Below, one piece after another: positions 27,490 to 37,552 of a DNA stretch of 64,000 nt. The notes beneath the pieces were generated by a model that worked only from the letters and a program-made list of their open reading frames with translations, searched no databases and was not told the DNA's origin. Position 1 is the stretch's first letter, and each line of letters begins with the position of its first letter. The translations under genes and the position numbers were made by a program. This stretch comes from Rhodobacterales bacterium 52_120_T64. Lineage in GTDB: Bacteria; Pseudomonadota; Alphaproteobacteria; Rhodobacterales; Rhodobacteraceae. The stretch lies in contig MABA01000004.1 in assembly GCA_002162875.1 (NCBI GenBank), forward strand, positions 186,001 to 250,000, in the 5' to 3' direction.

Positions 27490-27522
27490 CGCGTTGTGCA
27501 CGGGTTGTGTACGTGTTGTGCA
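27490..27522. repeat. three tandem 11-bp repeats upstream of pentapeptide gene A
   Basis: CGCGTTGTGCA, CGGGTTGTGTA and CGTGTTGTGCA follow each other without a break. An 11-bp period places each copy on the same face of the helix, as expected for side-by-side protein binding. The third copy overlaps a TGTGCACA palindrome (27517-27524). No similar array is seen upstream of gene B. Confidence 0.7.
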
Positions 27523-27615
27523 CACGAAAATCCCACAGTTTTGCCAAAAGTTAACGGTGTGACTCCTCGGTTTTCCCTTGGAAATATTCGTCGAGTCCGG
27601 TGCAGCAATCTGGAG

Positions 27616-29094
27616 TTAGCGGAGGCCAGCGTCTTCTTTGGCGGCCTGCCAAAATGCATAAAACTCCGAGTAGTCTAGGTCATCCTCCAGCCAGCCATTT
27701 GGTCGCATCATATTCGCAGGCAAACTCGTGGATTCATCACCATACATAGAATTAACTTGCGCCTCTGACAGCCGAACGGCACCCGAAAGGTCGGTAGATT
27801 TAACGGCTGCTTTCGTCATTTCAGCCGCGTTAAAATCCGCACCGTCAAGCTTTGCCCCGTTCAATTCCGCCCCGATTAACCCCGCCCGTATTAGCGTTGC
27901 GCGATTTAATTCGGCACCATTTAGCTCGGCTGCATTAAAAATAGCTCGGTTGAGCACAGCCTGTTTGAGTTCCGCTCCATTAAGCTTTGCTTTGCTGAAA
28001 TCTGCCCCGTTTGCCACCGCCCGATTTATCGCAGAACCGTTGAGATCCGCGCCGTTTAGCGTTGCCCCGACAAGCACAGCCCCATTAAGTTTTCCCAATC
28101 TGAGCATCGCCCCGTTAAGCTCGGCTCCGTTGCATTGCGCCGCGTTTAGTTCCGCACGATCGAGCTTTGCCTCGTTGAGTCTTGCCCCGTTTAACTCTGC
28201 CCCGTTTAACCTCGCTTCGAGGAGGTTCGTTCCATTGAGGGTAGCTCGGTTTAACACAGCTCCGTTTAGCTCCGCGCTATTCATCTGTGCGAAATCCAGG
28301 TGGCATTCCTCCATATTTGCAAGGTCGAATTTGCCTTGCTGAAAATGGACGCGCTGCAAATTACATGCGTGAAGATCCAATGTGTATTTAGCGGAAATCT
28401 CATTAAGAACCTGCGCATCATTGCGTCTTGCAATCACATCGATGGCTGCCTGGATATCAATGCCGATAGGTGGAATACTTTCTCTCCACTTCGCGACACT
28501 AATCCGGATGCGTTCGGGTGGCGAAATAGCAGTATCAGCTTGGCTATTCTTCCGAATATAGGTGCAGAGGATTTCCATGGTTTTCACATGATCGCGCAAA
28601 CTTTCCTGCGCAATGCGTTCCAACGAATATATCGCACCGAGTTTGGCTTTGAGGTTTTGCTCGGGTGGAAGTTTTGCACCCTTTATGATGCTTGGTTCGG
28701 CACCAAGGTTCTCTACGGCTTTGGCCAAGCGCTCTGATATTGACTCTTCTTGAGCCGTGCTGGACTTATCTTGAGCGATGTATATGCGCCAGATAATAAA
28801 GAGTGGTCCTGTGATGGCCGCCAACAGTAGTACATATTTGCGTGGATTATTATCGAATACATTACCAGTTCCTGTGACAACTTTTAGGGTTTCCCAGATG
28901 GCCGGCAGAAAAACTGCAACTGAAAATACGGTAAGTAACCAATATGCCGTTCCTCTGGTCCAAAGCACAGCCTTCAGCCAGTTTCGACATCTCGATATCA
29001 CCATAACAACGAGCAGGCACGCCATATATAGCAATACAGCGTTTACCAAATCGCGTTGAGAAATTGTGATCTCTGGAATTACGAAGTCGTTCAT
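27616..29094 (-). CDS. membrane-anchored pentapeptide-repeat protein B
   Basis: 492 residues. Three membrane segments (about residues 16-33, 50-68, 86-104) are followed by a conserved helical part (KLGAIYSLERIAQESLRDH, MEILCTYIRKN, VIARRNDAQV) shared with protein A. From about residue 243 to 450 there is a long run of A(D/E)LNGA-type pentapeptide repeats, which should form a right-handed quadrilateral beta-helix. The end carries MYGDESTSLP, again shared with A. The repeats are much more regular than in A, with many AELNGA units. Such proteins are widespread but rarely understood; some bind gyrase, but nothing here shows that. Confidence 0.9.
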   Translation of the reverse strand: MNDFVIPEITISQRDLVNAVLLYMACLLVVMVISRCRNWLKAVLWTRGTAYWLLTVFSVAVFLPAIWETLKVVTGTGNVFDNNPRKYVLLLAAITGPLFIIWRIYIAQDKSSTAQEESISERLAKAVENLGAEPSIIKGAKLPPEQNLKAKLGAIYSLERIAQESLRDHVKTMEILCTYIRKNSQADTAISPPERIRISVAKWRESIPPIGIDIQAAIDVIARRNDAQVLNEISAKYTLDLHACNLQRVHFQQGKFDLANMEECHLDFAQMNSAELNGAVLNRATLNGTNLLEARLNGAELNGARLNEAKLDRAELNAAQCNGAELNGAMLRLGKLNGAVLVGATLNGADLNGSAINRAVANGADFSKAKLNGAELKQAVLNRAIFNAAELNGAELNRATLIRAGLIGAELNGAKLDGADFNAAEMTKAAVKSTDLSGAVRLSEAQVNSMYGDESTSLPANMMRPNGWLEDDLDYSEFYAFWQAAKEDAGLR

Positions 29095-29135
29095 TTATGT
29101 CCTCAAAAACGCAGCCAGCATGAAGATCTTTGGAC

Positions 29136-29163
29136 CGTGGTGGAAGAGCAAAGGGTAACTAAC
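29136..29163 (-). promoter_or_regulatory. conserved upstream element of pentapeptide gene B
   Basis: Counterpart of the block at 27441-27468, 23 of 28 positions identical, beginning 42 bp upstream of the gene B start. Flanking DNA is much less alike, so the block itself appears to be under selection, or is the remainder of a recent duplication. Confidence 0.5.
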
Positions 29164-29246
29164 TATCGTTCTAAACTGAAGCACACACTTTGTAAGGGAT
29201 ATTTATTCGGCAATCCAACCACGTTGGATAAGCGTAAACAATTGAT

Positions 29247-29492
29247 TTATACGGAATCGTCGTCGGGTTCGCCGCCAGATTTGGCTATTGTCGCTACGGA
29301 TTTTCGGTATGACGATATGGCGACTGCCACACCACTTACTGTTCCGGCGATTAGGCGGGTCACAATACTTTGGGTGCTCAATATCCAGAAAACGAGGCCA
29401 ACCGTAACCATGCCAATCACAGCGGCCCAAATTATTGCACTCTTTGTGTTCGGCATTTTCGGTTCGGACTGATCATTCGATGAATCTGACAT
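29247..29492 (-). CDS. small two-helix membrane protein, unknown function
   Basis: 81 residues. GGAGAG lies four bases upstream of the ATG at 29492. A polar start (MSDSSNDQSEPKMPNTK) is followed by two hydrophobic segments, AIIWAAVIGMVTVGLVFWIL and LIAGTVSGVAVAIS, and a short acidic tail. No family recognised. It is encoded upstream of pentapeptide gene B on the same strand, with a 152-bp gap, and may belong to the same accessory insert. Confidence 0.55.
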   Translation of the reverse strand: MSDSSNDQSEPKMPNTKSAIIWAAVIGMVTVGLVFWILSTQSIVTRLIAGTVSGVAVAISSYRKSVATIAKSGGEPDDDSV

Positions 29493-29538
29493 ATGCTCTC
29501 CAGGATTGTTTGTGTTCGAATACGGCTAGTACCAGACG

Positions 29539-29924
29539 CTACTTCCCCTGATCCGATAGTCGCCGAACCAACGTTGTCCGCAGATCGTGCATGGCCATGA
29601 GGATTGGCTGCGCGCTCTGCGTAATCTGACTGTCGTTTGCGTTCGTCTGAACCCATTGTGCTACGGCATTCATGTCGCCAACCAACTGATCGACCCGGGC
29701 TGTATCCCTAGTCTTCTGATCGGCTTTACGCGCATCATACCAAGCAGCGATTTCGACCAGCTCGACCTCTGTAGGTTCTTGCTTTCCCGAAGGTTTTACC
29801 TCGCCATTATGCTTCAAAATCCCGATTTGAATCATATCAAGTCGCGCATGCGCCCCCGTTGCGACACGATATATAGCCGCACCATTGCTCTTGCGACGAA
29901 AGTAGAGAGTAGGGCGGTCGAACA

Positions 29925-29925
<1 letters not shown>
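29539..29925 (-). CDS. conserved hypothetical protein after aspartate aminotransferase
   Basis: 128 residues with the start overlapping the stop of the upstream aminotransferase gene (ATGA). The first half contains MFDRPTLYFRRKSNGAAIYRV, likely a small beta sheet; the second half is helical with AWYDARKAD and ILMAMHDLRTTLVRR. It resembles uncharacterised proteins I associate with Rhodobacteraceae, but no function is known. The tight coupling argues that it is a real gene. Confidence 0.65.
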
Positions 29926-31190
<1,265 letters not shown>

Positions 31191-31227
31191 TTATTAGGGT
31201 ACAGCCCGTAAATCGAAGGAGAACCCC

Positions 31228-31488
31228 ATGACGGAGACACACGAACATCGTATTAAGCGCCTGAAAATGCGAAGCTGGCGGCGTGGAACCAAAGAAATGG
31301 ACATGATCCTCGGGCCGTATTCGGACACGGAAATAGCGGTGCTTTCTGCGGAATCACTTGAGTTGTACGAGGCTTTGCTGGACGAGAATGATCAAGATCT
31401 CTATGTCTGGATGTCGCGGCAGACTTTACCCCCAGCTGAGCATGTGGAAATAATCGAAGTGATTCAAGATTTCCATAAAATTGCATAA
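31228..31488 (+). CDS. sdhE: FAD assembly factor SdhE
   Basis: 86 residues. The SdhE signature is RSWRRGTKEMDMILG, with the RGxxE motif needed for covalent FAD attachment to SdhA. The family's small helical fold and length match. Ribosome site AAGGAG. It helps succinate dehydrogenase flavinylation. Stands alone ahead of the LdtR-like regulator. Confidence 0.9.
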   Translation: MTETHEHRIKRLKMRSWRRGTKEMDMILGPYSDTEIAVLSAESLELYEALLDENDQDLYVWMSRQTLPPAEHVEIIEVIQDFHKIA

Positions 31489-31527
31489 TATTATTCGTCA
31501 AAATTTCGAATATTTAACCTCTTGTTG

Positions 31528-31539
31528 CGATTCGTAGTG
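31528..31539. promoter_or_regulatory. CGATTYGTAGTG motif upstream of the LdtR-like gene
   Basis: CGATTCGTAGTG lies 39 bp before the regulator's start. The same 12-mer with one C-to-T change appears upstream of hemA at 32140-32151. This suggests a shared operator, possibly for the regulator itself. Confidence 0.4.
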
Positions 31540-31577
31540 CCAGAACCAATGCAGTGAAATGTATTGGAGGCCAAAAA

Positions 31578-32075
31578 ATGAACATGCAGACGGCTGTTAA
31601 TGAGCAGGAAATGCCGAATAACCTGTCGACTTATCTTGATACGCTCGGGCGATTGGAACGCTTGCATCGGTTGTTGTTGGATGTTGTTAAGGACGAGTTC
31701 GAACGGCTGGGGCTGATTGACATCAATTCGGTGCAAGGATTGTTGTTGTTTAACATCGGCGAGCAGGAGGTAACCGCGGGGGAGCTGAAATCACGCGGGT
31801 ACTATCAGGGCTCGAATGTGTCGTATAACCTTAAAAAGCTGGTTGAATCTGGATATATGCACCACGAGAAATGCGCGGTGGACCGCCGTTCTGTACGGGT
31901 GAGATTGACTGAAAAAGGACGCAAGATTCGCGAAGCATTATCGGAAATGTTCGCCCGCCAGGCGGAAGGTTTGGTGGCAGGGGCGGCACTAAATGAAGAA
32001 TCGCTTAATACGGTGAACACGCATTTGCGTGGGGTTGAGCGGTATTGGGCGGATCAAATTCGATATATTTACTAG
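31578..32075 (+). CDS. MarR-type winged-helix regulator, LdtR-like
   Basis: 165 residues from the ATG at 31578, chosen for the GGAGG site seven bases upstream. The segment DEFERLGLIDINSVQ, LLLFNIGEQEVTAGELKSRG, YYQGSNVSYNLKKLVESGY and the wing DRRSVRVRLTEKG match the LdtR group of alphaproteobacterial MarR regulators. In Liberibacter and rhizobia LdtR controls an L,D-transpeptidase and stress genes; which genes it controls here is not known. It precedes hemA with a 133-bp gap, and both genes carry a similar upstream motif. Confidence 0.85.
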   Translation: MNMQTAVNEQEMPNNLSTYLDTLGRLERLHRLLLDVVKDEFERLGLIDINSVQGLLLFNIGEQEVTAGELKSRGYYQGSNVSYNLKKLVESGYMHHEKCAVDRRSVRVRLTEKGRKIREALSEMFARQAEGLVAGAALNEESLNTVNTHLRGVERYWADQIRYIY

Positions 32076-32139
32076 AAAATTCAGGCAAACTCGCGCAGAA
32101 TTGACCTGCATGGTCGGAAACAATCCTCGAACCCTGCGT

Positions 32140-32191
32140 CGATTTGTAGTGTAATAAGTTCCAACAACTACAAGTATACGGCATTACGAAT
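32140..32191. promoter_or_regulatory. cluster of inverted motifs upstream of hemA
   Basis: CGATTTGTAGTG (32140-32151), ACTACAA (32167-32173, inverted to TTGTAGT at 32144-32150) and CATTACGAAT (32182-32191, similar to the inverted form of the ldtR-side motif) lie within 52 bp. A regulator that binds GTAGT-type half-sites could control hemA here; LdtR-like is the obvious candidate because its own leader has the motif. Confidence 0.4.
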
Positions 32192-32208
32192 GTGTTTGGA
32201 GTGCAGCC

Positions 32209-33432
32209 ATGAATTACGATGCCCAGTTGGATACTGCGTTAAACGCCCTACATGAAGAGGGTCGCTACCGCGTGTTTACCGATATCTGCCGCGAGAGGGG
32301 TGCGTTTCCGCAGGCCGTGTGGACGCGGCCAGATGGGACCAAGCAGGATATTACCGTTTGGTGTGGCAACGATTACCTTGGCATGGGGCAAAACCCGGTG
32401 GTTATCGAGGCGATGGAGCGGGTGTTGCGAATTGCAGGCGCAGGTTCTGGTGGTACACGGAACATCTCTGGCACAACGGTTTTTCATAAAGAACTCGAGC
32501 GCGAACTTGCTGACCTACACCAAAAAGAGACGGCGTTGGTTTTCACATCCGCCTATATTGCCAACGAGGCAACATTGTCGGTTTTGCCAAAGCTGTTCCC
32601 AGACCTAGTGATATTTTCGGATGAACTTAATCATGCTTCGATGATTGAAGGTGTGCGTCATGGCCGATGCGAAAAACACATATGGCGGCATAACGATCTT
32701 GATCATTTGCGCGAACTTTTGGAATCGGTCGATAAAAGCCGCCCGAAATTGATCGCGTTCGAGTCGATTTATTCGATGGATGGGGATTTTGGGCCGATCG
32801 AAGCGATCTGTGATCTGGCAGATGAGTTCAACGCGCTTACCTATATCGACGAGGTGCACGCGGTTGGCATGTATGGCCCACGCGGCGGCGGCGTTGCGGA
32901 GCGCGATGGTCTGATGGACCGGATCGACATTATCAACGGCACGTTAGCCAAGGCATATGGCGTGATGGGGGGATATATTGCGACTTCGGCAAAAATGGCA
33001 GATGCCGTGCGGTCTTATGCACCCGGATTTATATTTACAACATCGCTTCCACCAGCCGTTGCAGCAGGGGCTGCCGCCTCGGTTCGATACCTAAAGGAAC
33101 ACCAAGAGTTGCGTGATGCGCAGCAAAACGCGTCTAAGGTGTTGAAAATGCGCCTGAAAGCATTGGGTTTGCCTGTGATGGAGAATAGCAGTCACATCGT
33201 GCCTGTACTTGTTGCAGATCCGGTGAAATGCAAAAGCCTGTCAGATCGCCTTCTGGACGATTTTGGAATTTACGTACAGCCAATCAACTTTCCCACGGTT
33301 CCGCGCGGCACAGAGCGGCTTCGCTTTACACCCTCGCCAGTTCATAATCCGAAGATGATGGACCACCTAGTGCGGGCGATGGATTCTCTTTGGCGGCATT
33401 GCGAGTTGAACCGCACAGAACTGAGCGCGTAG
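32209..33432 (+). CDS. hemA: 5-aminolevulinate synthase (C4 pathway)
   Basis: 407 residues. It condenses glycine and succinyl-CoA, the first step of tetrapyrrole synthesis in alphaproteobacteria. Motifs: [52 protein letters not shown], and the PLP lysine in [17 protein letters not shown]. Full length and with GGAG eight bases before the ATG. Called hemA in this lineage; the name denotes a different enzyme in E. coli. Confidence 0.96.
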   Translation: MNYDAQLDTALNALHEEGRYRVFTDICRERGAFPQAVWTRPDGTKQDITVWCGNDYLGMGQNPVVIEAMERVLRIAGAGSGGTRNISGTTVFHKELERELADLHQKETALVFTSAYIANEATLSVLPKLFPDLVIFSDELNHASMIEGVRHGRCEKHIWRHNDLDHLRELLESVDKSRPKLIAFESIYSMDGDFGPIEAICDLADEFNALTYIDEVHAVGMYGPRGGGVAERDGLMDRIDIINGTLAKAYGVMGGYIATSAKMADAVRSYAPGFIFTTSLPPAVAAGAAASVRYLKEHQELRDAQQNASKVLKMRLKALGLPVMENSSHIVPVLVADPVKCKSLSDRLLDDFGIYVQPINFPTVPRGTERLRFTPSPVHNPKMMDHLVRAMDSLWRHCELNRTELSA

Positions 33433-33494
33433 GCGTAAATTCGCCACTTTTTGGTTGATGTAAGGAACGCCTTCACAAGTGGGTTAATTTTTCC

Positions 33495-33523
33495 TGCACA
33501 AACTCACAAAAAGGTGATATAAA
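33495..33523 (+). promoter_or_regulatory. predicted promoter of the rodZ-like/ispG group
   Basis: TGCACA (33495-33500) is followed after 17 bp by TATAAA (33518-33523), about 86 bp before the first start codon. The -10 is strong and the -35 moderate. Confidence 0.4.
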
Positions 33524-33608
33524 TTAGTCACTAACGCCATGGAACCCTTGTGGTTTTGTGGTGTTGGGGTAAATACGTACCGAGGTTACAAAAAAAGCAA
33601 GCAGGCTA

Positions 33609-34772
33609 ATGAGCAACACGCCCTCAGATATAACCCTTGGCGGTTTTGACTCTTTCGAGCGCAAGCTGGGCGATGAGTTGCGCGGCGAGCGTGCCACGAT
33701 GGGCAAGTCCTTGCTGGATGTTCAGCGAGAATTGCGGGTTAAGGCAGCGTATATTTCCGCGATTGAAAATTGCGATGTTTCGGTCTTTCCCAACGCAAGT
33801 TTTGTGGCTGGTTACGTTCGGTCCTATGCGCGCTACCTAGAGTTGGATCCCGAAGTTACGTTCGCGCGTTTCTGCGTTGAGGCAAGGTTTCAAAGTGCAA
33901 GCGTTGAACTGGGCGGCACGCCGACCAAGAAAAAGAAAACGAGCTTACAACCCATAACGGATCCTCAGTCATGGACTCCTAATATGCCGGGAAATGGTGT
34001 GGATGGGCGAAGTGGTACAGCCGGAGCAACGGTTGCAGCCGCTGGGCCCGCCGTGGTGCTTGCTGCTGTGGTTGCAATTCTTGGGTATGGCGCTTGGTTT
34101 GTGTTGCAAGATATTCAACGGGTTGAGTTTGCGCCGATTGAGGATAATCCGATGGTCGCGTTCGAACCGGATAATTTGGGGGGCGCAAGCCTTGACGCCT
34201 CCGATGGTTTCCTAGCTTCGAGCATTGAATTGGCCGCCGACCCGTCGATCCTGTACTCGCGCCGAGAATTAGATATTCCTGTAGTTCAACCGCGTGACGG
34301 CCCGATTTTTGCGATTAATCCTGATGCAGAAAACGATGCCGTTGTCGTAACTGAAGAAACCGATCTTGTTGAAACTGAAGTTGTTGTCGTAATCGAAGGG
34401 TCCCCTCGCGTTAGTGAAACACCGTATGTACCAACCGTAAGTGTCGTTGCTGTACAAGAGGCTTGGGTGCGGGTTTATCAGGAAAACGGCACGATCCTTT
34501 TTGAGAAAATTCTTGCTGCTGGCGAACAATATTCACTACCACGCGATGCGCCTACAGCTTACCTGCGGGCGGGTAATGCTACTGCTGTATATTTGATGAT
34601 CGACGACGATGCTTATGGACCGCTTAGCGATTCTGACTCCGTGGTGCGTGATATCGCGCTCTTACCGACGTCCGTTGCAGACACGATGACCGGGGTCGCC
34701 GAACCATCTGTTGCATTGCAGGTTGCCGCTGAAGCTTGGCGGAGCCAGAATTTAGCGCGTTTGAGTCAATAA
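33609..34772 (+). CDS. RodZ-like helix-turn-helix membrane protein (DUF4115)
   Basis: 387 residues. An N-terminal Xre-type helix-turn-helix (LGDELRGERATMGKSLLDV to YISAIENCD, then YVRSYARYLELDP) is followed by a basic linker (TKKKKT), one membrane helix near residues 145-168, an acidic region, and a C-terminal DUF4115 domain (AWVRVYQENGTILFEK, AGEQYSLP). This is the RodZ layout; RodZ ties MreB to the membrane in rod-shaped cells. The E. coli rodZ-ispG neighbourhood is also kept. The acidic middle segment is longer than usual. Confidence 0.85.
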   Translation: MSNTPSDITLGGFDSFERKLGDELRGERATMGKSLLDVQRELRVKAAYISAIENCDVSVFPNASFVAGYVRSYARYLELDPEVTFARFCVEARFQSASVELGGTPTKKKKTSLQPITDPQSWTPNMPGNGVDGRSGTAGATVAAAGPAVVLAAVVAILGYGAWFVLQDIQRVEFAPIEDNPMVAFEPDNLGGASLDASDGFLASSIELAADPSILYSRRELDIPVVQPRDGPIFAINPDAENDAVVVTEETDLVETEVVVVIEGSPRVSETPYVPTVSVVAVQEAWVRVYQENGTILFEKILAAGEQYSLPRDAPTAYLRAGNATAVYLMIDDDAYGPLSDSDSVVRDIALLPTSVADTMTGVAEPSVALQVAAEAWRSQNLARLSQ

Positions 34773-34859
34773 ATTCCCACCTGAATTGGACGGGGTGACA
34801 ATGGCAATCATCAGCTTTATTAATTCCGTAAGATCCACTGCATAAATTGGAATCCGCGT

Positions 34860-35990
34860 ATGTCGCATAACCCTATTCGTCCATGGCGTGATATTGAACG
34901 CCGCAAAAGCCGTGTCATTCATGTGGGTAACGTACCGGTCGGCGGGGATTCTCCGATTACTGTGCAGACGATGACCAACACATTAACGTCAGATGCAAAA
35001 GCTACGATTGCGCAAATTCAAGAATGCGCAGAGGCCGGGGTCGACATTATTCGTGTTTCTTGCCCTGATGTTCCCTCGACCGATGCAATGGCAGAAATAG
35101 TCAAAGCCAGCCCGGTTCCCATCGTGGCGGATATCCATTTCCACTATAAACGTGCAATCGAGGCTGCCGAGGCAGGTGTCGCTTGTTTGCGAATAAACCC
35201 GGGCAACATTGGATCGCCCGAACGTGTACGTGAAGTGATCAAAGCCGCGAAAGACCACGGGTGTGCAATTCGTATTGGTGTGAACGCGGGCTCTCTGGAA
35301 AAGCACCTACTGGATAAATACGGCGAACCGTGCCCCGATGCGATGATTGAAAGTGGGATGGATCATATCCGCATCCTTGAGGATAACGATTTCCAGAACT
35401 ACAAAATCTCGTTGAAGGCATCAGACATATTCATGACCGCAGCGGCCTATCAGGGGTTGGCTGACCTGACCGACGCTCCGATCCATCTTGGGGTAACCGA
35501 GGCAGGGGGGCTGGTTTCCGGGACTGTCAAATCTGCCATTGGTCTTGGTAACCTGCTGTGGATGGGGATTGGCGACACCATAAGGGTCTCGCTTTCTGCT
35601 GATCCGGTAGAAGAGGTTAAGGCAGGTTTTGAAATTCTGAAATCTTTAGGACTTCGGCATCGAGGTGTGAACATCATCTCTTGCCCATCCTGCGCGCGCC
35701 AAGGATTCGACGTAATCAAGGTCGTTGCCGAATTGGAAAACCGCCTTGCACACATCCATACACCAGTCAGCCTGTCTATTATTGGTTGCGTAGTTAATGG
35801 CCCCGGCGAGGCATTAATGACTGATGTCGGTTTCACTGGCGGCGGTGCTGGGTCGGGAATGGTATATTTGGCTGGTAAACAAGACCATAAACGGGATAAT
35901 GCTGATATGGTTGACCACATTGTAGAAATGGTCGAAGCCAAAGCAAAAAATATTGAAGCTGAGCAGGAGGCTGCGGATAACGCAGCGTAA
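34860..35990 (+). CDS. ispG: 4-hydroxy-3-methylbut-2-enyl-diphosphate synthase IspG
   Basis: 376 residues. An Fe-S enzyme of the MEP isoprenoid route. The TIM barrel contains [13 protein letters not shown] and [11 protein letters not shown], and the [4Fe-4S] ligands lie in [14 protein letters not shown] and, later, the cysteine in [12 protein letters not shown]. Its need for a cluster links it to the suf operon at the start of the window. The DUF1499 gene follows after five bases. Confidence 0.96.
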   Translation: MSHNPIRPWRDIERRKSRVIHVGNVPVGGDSPITVQTMTNTLTSDAKATIAQIQECAEAGVDIIRVSCPDVPSTDAMAEIVKASPVPIVADIHFHYKRAIEAAEAGVACLRINPGNIGSPERVREVIKAAKDHGCAIRIGVNAGSLEKHLLDKYGEPCPDAMIESGMDHIRILEDNDFQNYKISLKASDIFMTAAAYQGLADLTDAPIHLGVTEAGGLVSGTVKSAIGLGNLLWMGIGDTIRVSLSADPVEEVKAGFEILKSLGLRHRGVNIISCPSCARQGFDVIKVVAELENRLAHIHTPVSLSIIGCVVNGPGEALMTDVGFTGGGAGSGMVYLAGKQDHKRDNADMVDHIVEMVEAKAKNIEAEQEAADNAA

Positions 35991-35995
35991 ATATT

Positions 35996-36484
35996 ATGGT
36001 CCGTATGGCGATTTTTTTGATTTTTTTAACCGCCGGGGCTGCTGGTGGTTTGTTCTATTATGTTGGTTCAGTGGAACACGACGCCACAGTTTGGCATGTT
36101 GATCCGCTGACTGTTCCCCAATCGGTTCAGCCACACAGTTTCCGTATGGCACCACCGGCATTGACCGAAGAATTCGTTGACGCCCCGTCGCCGGTTTATA
36201 CGGTCAACCCGACATTAATGGCAAAGGCGTTTGACGATTATGTGTTGAACCAATCTAAAACCATTCGTATTGCCGGTTCGCCTGAAGAAGGCTGGATGAC
36301 CTATGTGCAACGCAGTCAAAGCTTGAATTTACCGGACTACATATCTGTAAAGTTTATCGATTTGAACGGTGGAAATTCGACGATTGCCATCTATTCGCAG
36401 TCGCGGTTCGGCTATGACGATCTTGGCTCGAATGAAAAACGAGTGTTGGCGTGGGTTAATACCCTTCAATCTTTCGAACAATAA
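35996..36484 (+). CDS. DUF1499-family protein
   Basis: 162 residues. One N-terminal membrane helix (MAIFLIFLTAGAAGGLFYYV) precedes a periplasmic domain. The family pattern appears as MTYVQRSQSLNLPDYISVKF and TIAIYSQSRFGYDDLGSN near the C-terminus. No activity is known for DUF1499. Located between ispG and prfA, probably co-transcribed. Confidence 0.8.
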   Translation: MVRMAIFLIFLTAGAAGGLFYYVGSVEHDATVWHVDPLTVPQSVQPHSFRMAPPALTEEFVDAPSPVYTVNPTLMAKAFDDYVLNQSKTIRIAGSPEEGWMTYVQRSQSLNLPDYISVKFIDLNGGNSTIAIYSQSRFGYDDLGSNEKRVLAWVNTLQSFEQ

Positions 36485-36496
36485 TACGGCCACAAA

Positions 36497-37552
36497 ATGA
36501 TTGCATCAGACAAACTGGAAATGATCCGGCAACGCTTCGCGTTTATCGAAGCAAAACTTTCTGGCGGCGCTGAAGCCAGCGAGTTGGCCACGCTTGGCCG
36601 CGAGTATTCCGAACTCAAACCTGTGGTAGAGCAAATCGATGCCTACCAAGGTTACATTGAGGCGCAAATCGAGGCGACCGCGATGCTGGACGACCCCGAA
36701 ATGCGGGAACTGGCGCAAGAAGAATTGAAAGAAATCAAGGATAAGCTACCAGCCGCCGAACGGGCGATTACACTGGCACTAATTCCCAAAGACGAAGCAG
36801 ATATCCGCCCTGCAATTCTGGAAATCCGCGCGGGCACGGGTGGCGACGAGGCCGCATTGTTTGCCGGCGATTTGCTGCGAATGTATCAACGGTTTTGTGA
36901 GAATCGTGGTTGGAAATTCGAAATCGTCGAAGCAGCATCTTCGGACGTTGGTGGATACAAAGAAGTGGTTGTGAACGTCAAAGGTGACAGCGTTTTTGCC
37001 GTGATGAAGTTTGAATCCGGCGTGCATCGTGTACAACGCGTACCAACAACGGAATCGGGCGGGCGCATACATACATCAGCGGCGACAGTCGCTGTGCTAC
37101 CCGAAGCCGAGGACGTAGACATCAACATCCCCGCCACGGATATTCGTATTGATACCATGAGGGCGTCAGGTTCTGGCGGCCAACACGTTAACACTACGGA
37201 TTCTGCTGTGCGAATAACCCACCTTCCGACAGGGATAATGGTAACATCGTCCGAGAAGTCTCAACATGTAAACCGCGTGAAAGCGATGCAGGTTTTACGG
37301 ACGCGCCTTTACGATCTGGAGCGGCAGAAAGTTGATGATGAGCGCTCGGCCGCGCGTAAAGGACAGATCGGTTCGGGTGATAGATCGGAGCGAATTCGGA
37401 CTTATAATTACCCGCAGGGCAGGGTGACCGACCATCGTATTAATCTTACGTTGTATAAGCTTGACCAAATCACGCAAGGTGATCTCGACGAGTTGATCGA
37501 GGCATTGACGGCCGCAGATCAAGCGGAAAAACTGGCGGAGCTGGATCCTTGA
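36497..37552 (+). CDS. prfA: peptide chain release factor 1
   Basis: 351 residues. The catalytic GGQ is in [17 protein letters not shown], followed by [15 protein letters not shown]1 reads UAA and UAG stops. Its last bases overlap the prmC start (TTGA), fitting the partnership: PrmC methylates the GGQ glutamine. Full length. Confidence 0.96.
   Translation: MIASDKLEMIRQRFAFIEAKLSGGAEASELATLGREYSELKPVVEQIDAYQGYIEAQIEATAMLDDPEMRELAQEELKEIKDKLPAAERAITLALIPKDEADIRPAILEIRAGTGGDEAALFAGDLLRMYQRFCENRGWKFEIVEAASSDVGGYKEVVVNVKGDSVFAVMKFESGVHRVQRVPTTESGGRIHTSAATVAVLPEAEDVDINIPATDIRIDTMRASGSGGQHVNTTDSAVRITHLPTGIMVTSSEKSQHVNRVKAMQVLRTRLYDLERQKVDDERSAARKGQIGSGDRSERIRTYNYPQGRVTDHRINLTLYKLDQITQGDLDELIEALTAADQAEKLAELDP

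Noticed and set aside
27490-27522. Possible CRISPR array
   Set aside because: The units are only 11 bp, with no spacers and no cas genes in the window.
27728-28342. Open frame of 204 codons on the plus strand opposite pentapeptide gene B
   Set aside because: The Ser/Ala/Pro-rich repeats are the mirror of the AELNGA codons on the real strand.
26000-29500. Genomic island with mobile element in the pentapeptide region
   Set aside because: Composition supports transfer, but there is no transposase, integrase, terminal repeat or tRNA at either side.
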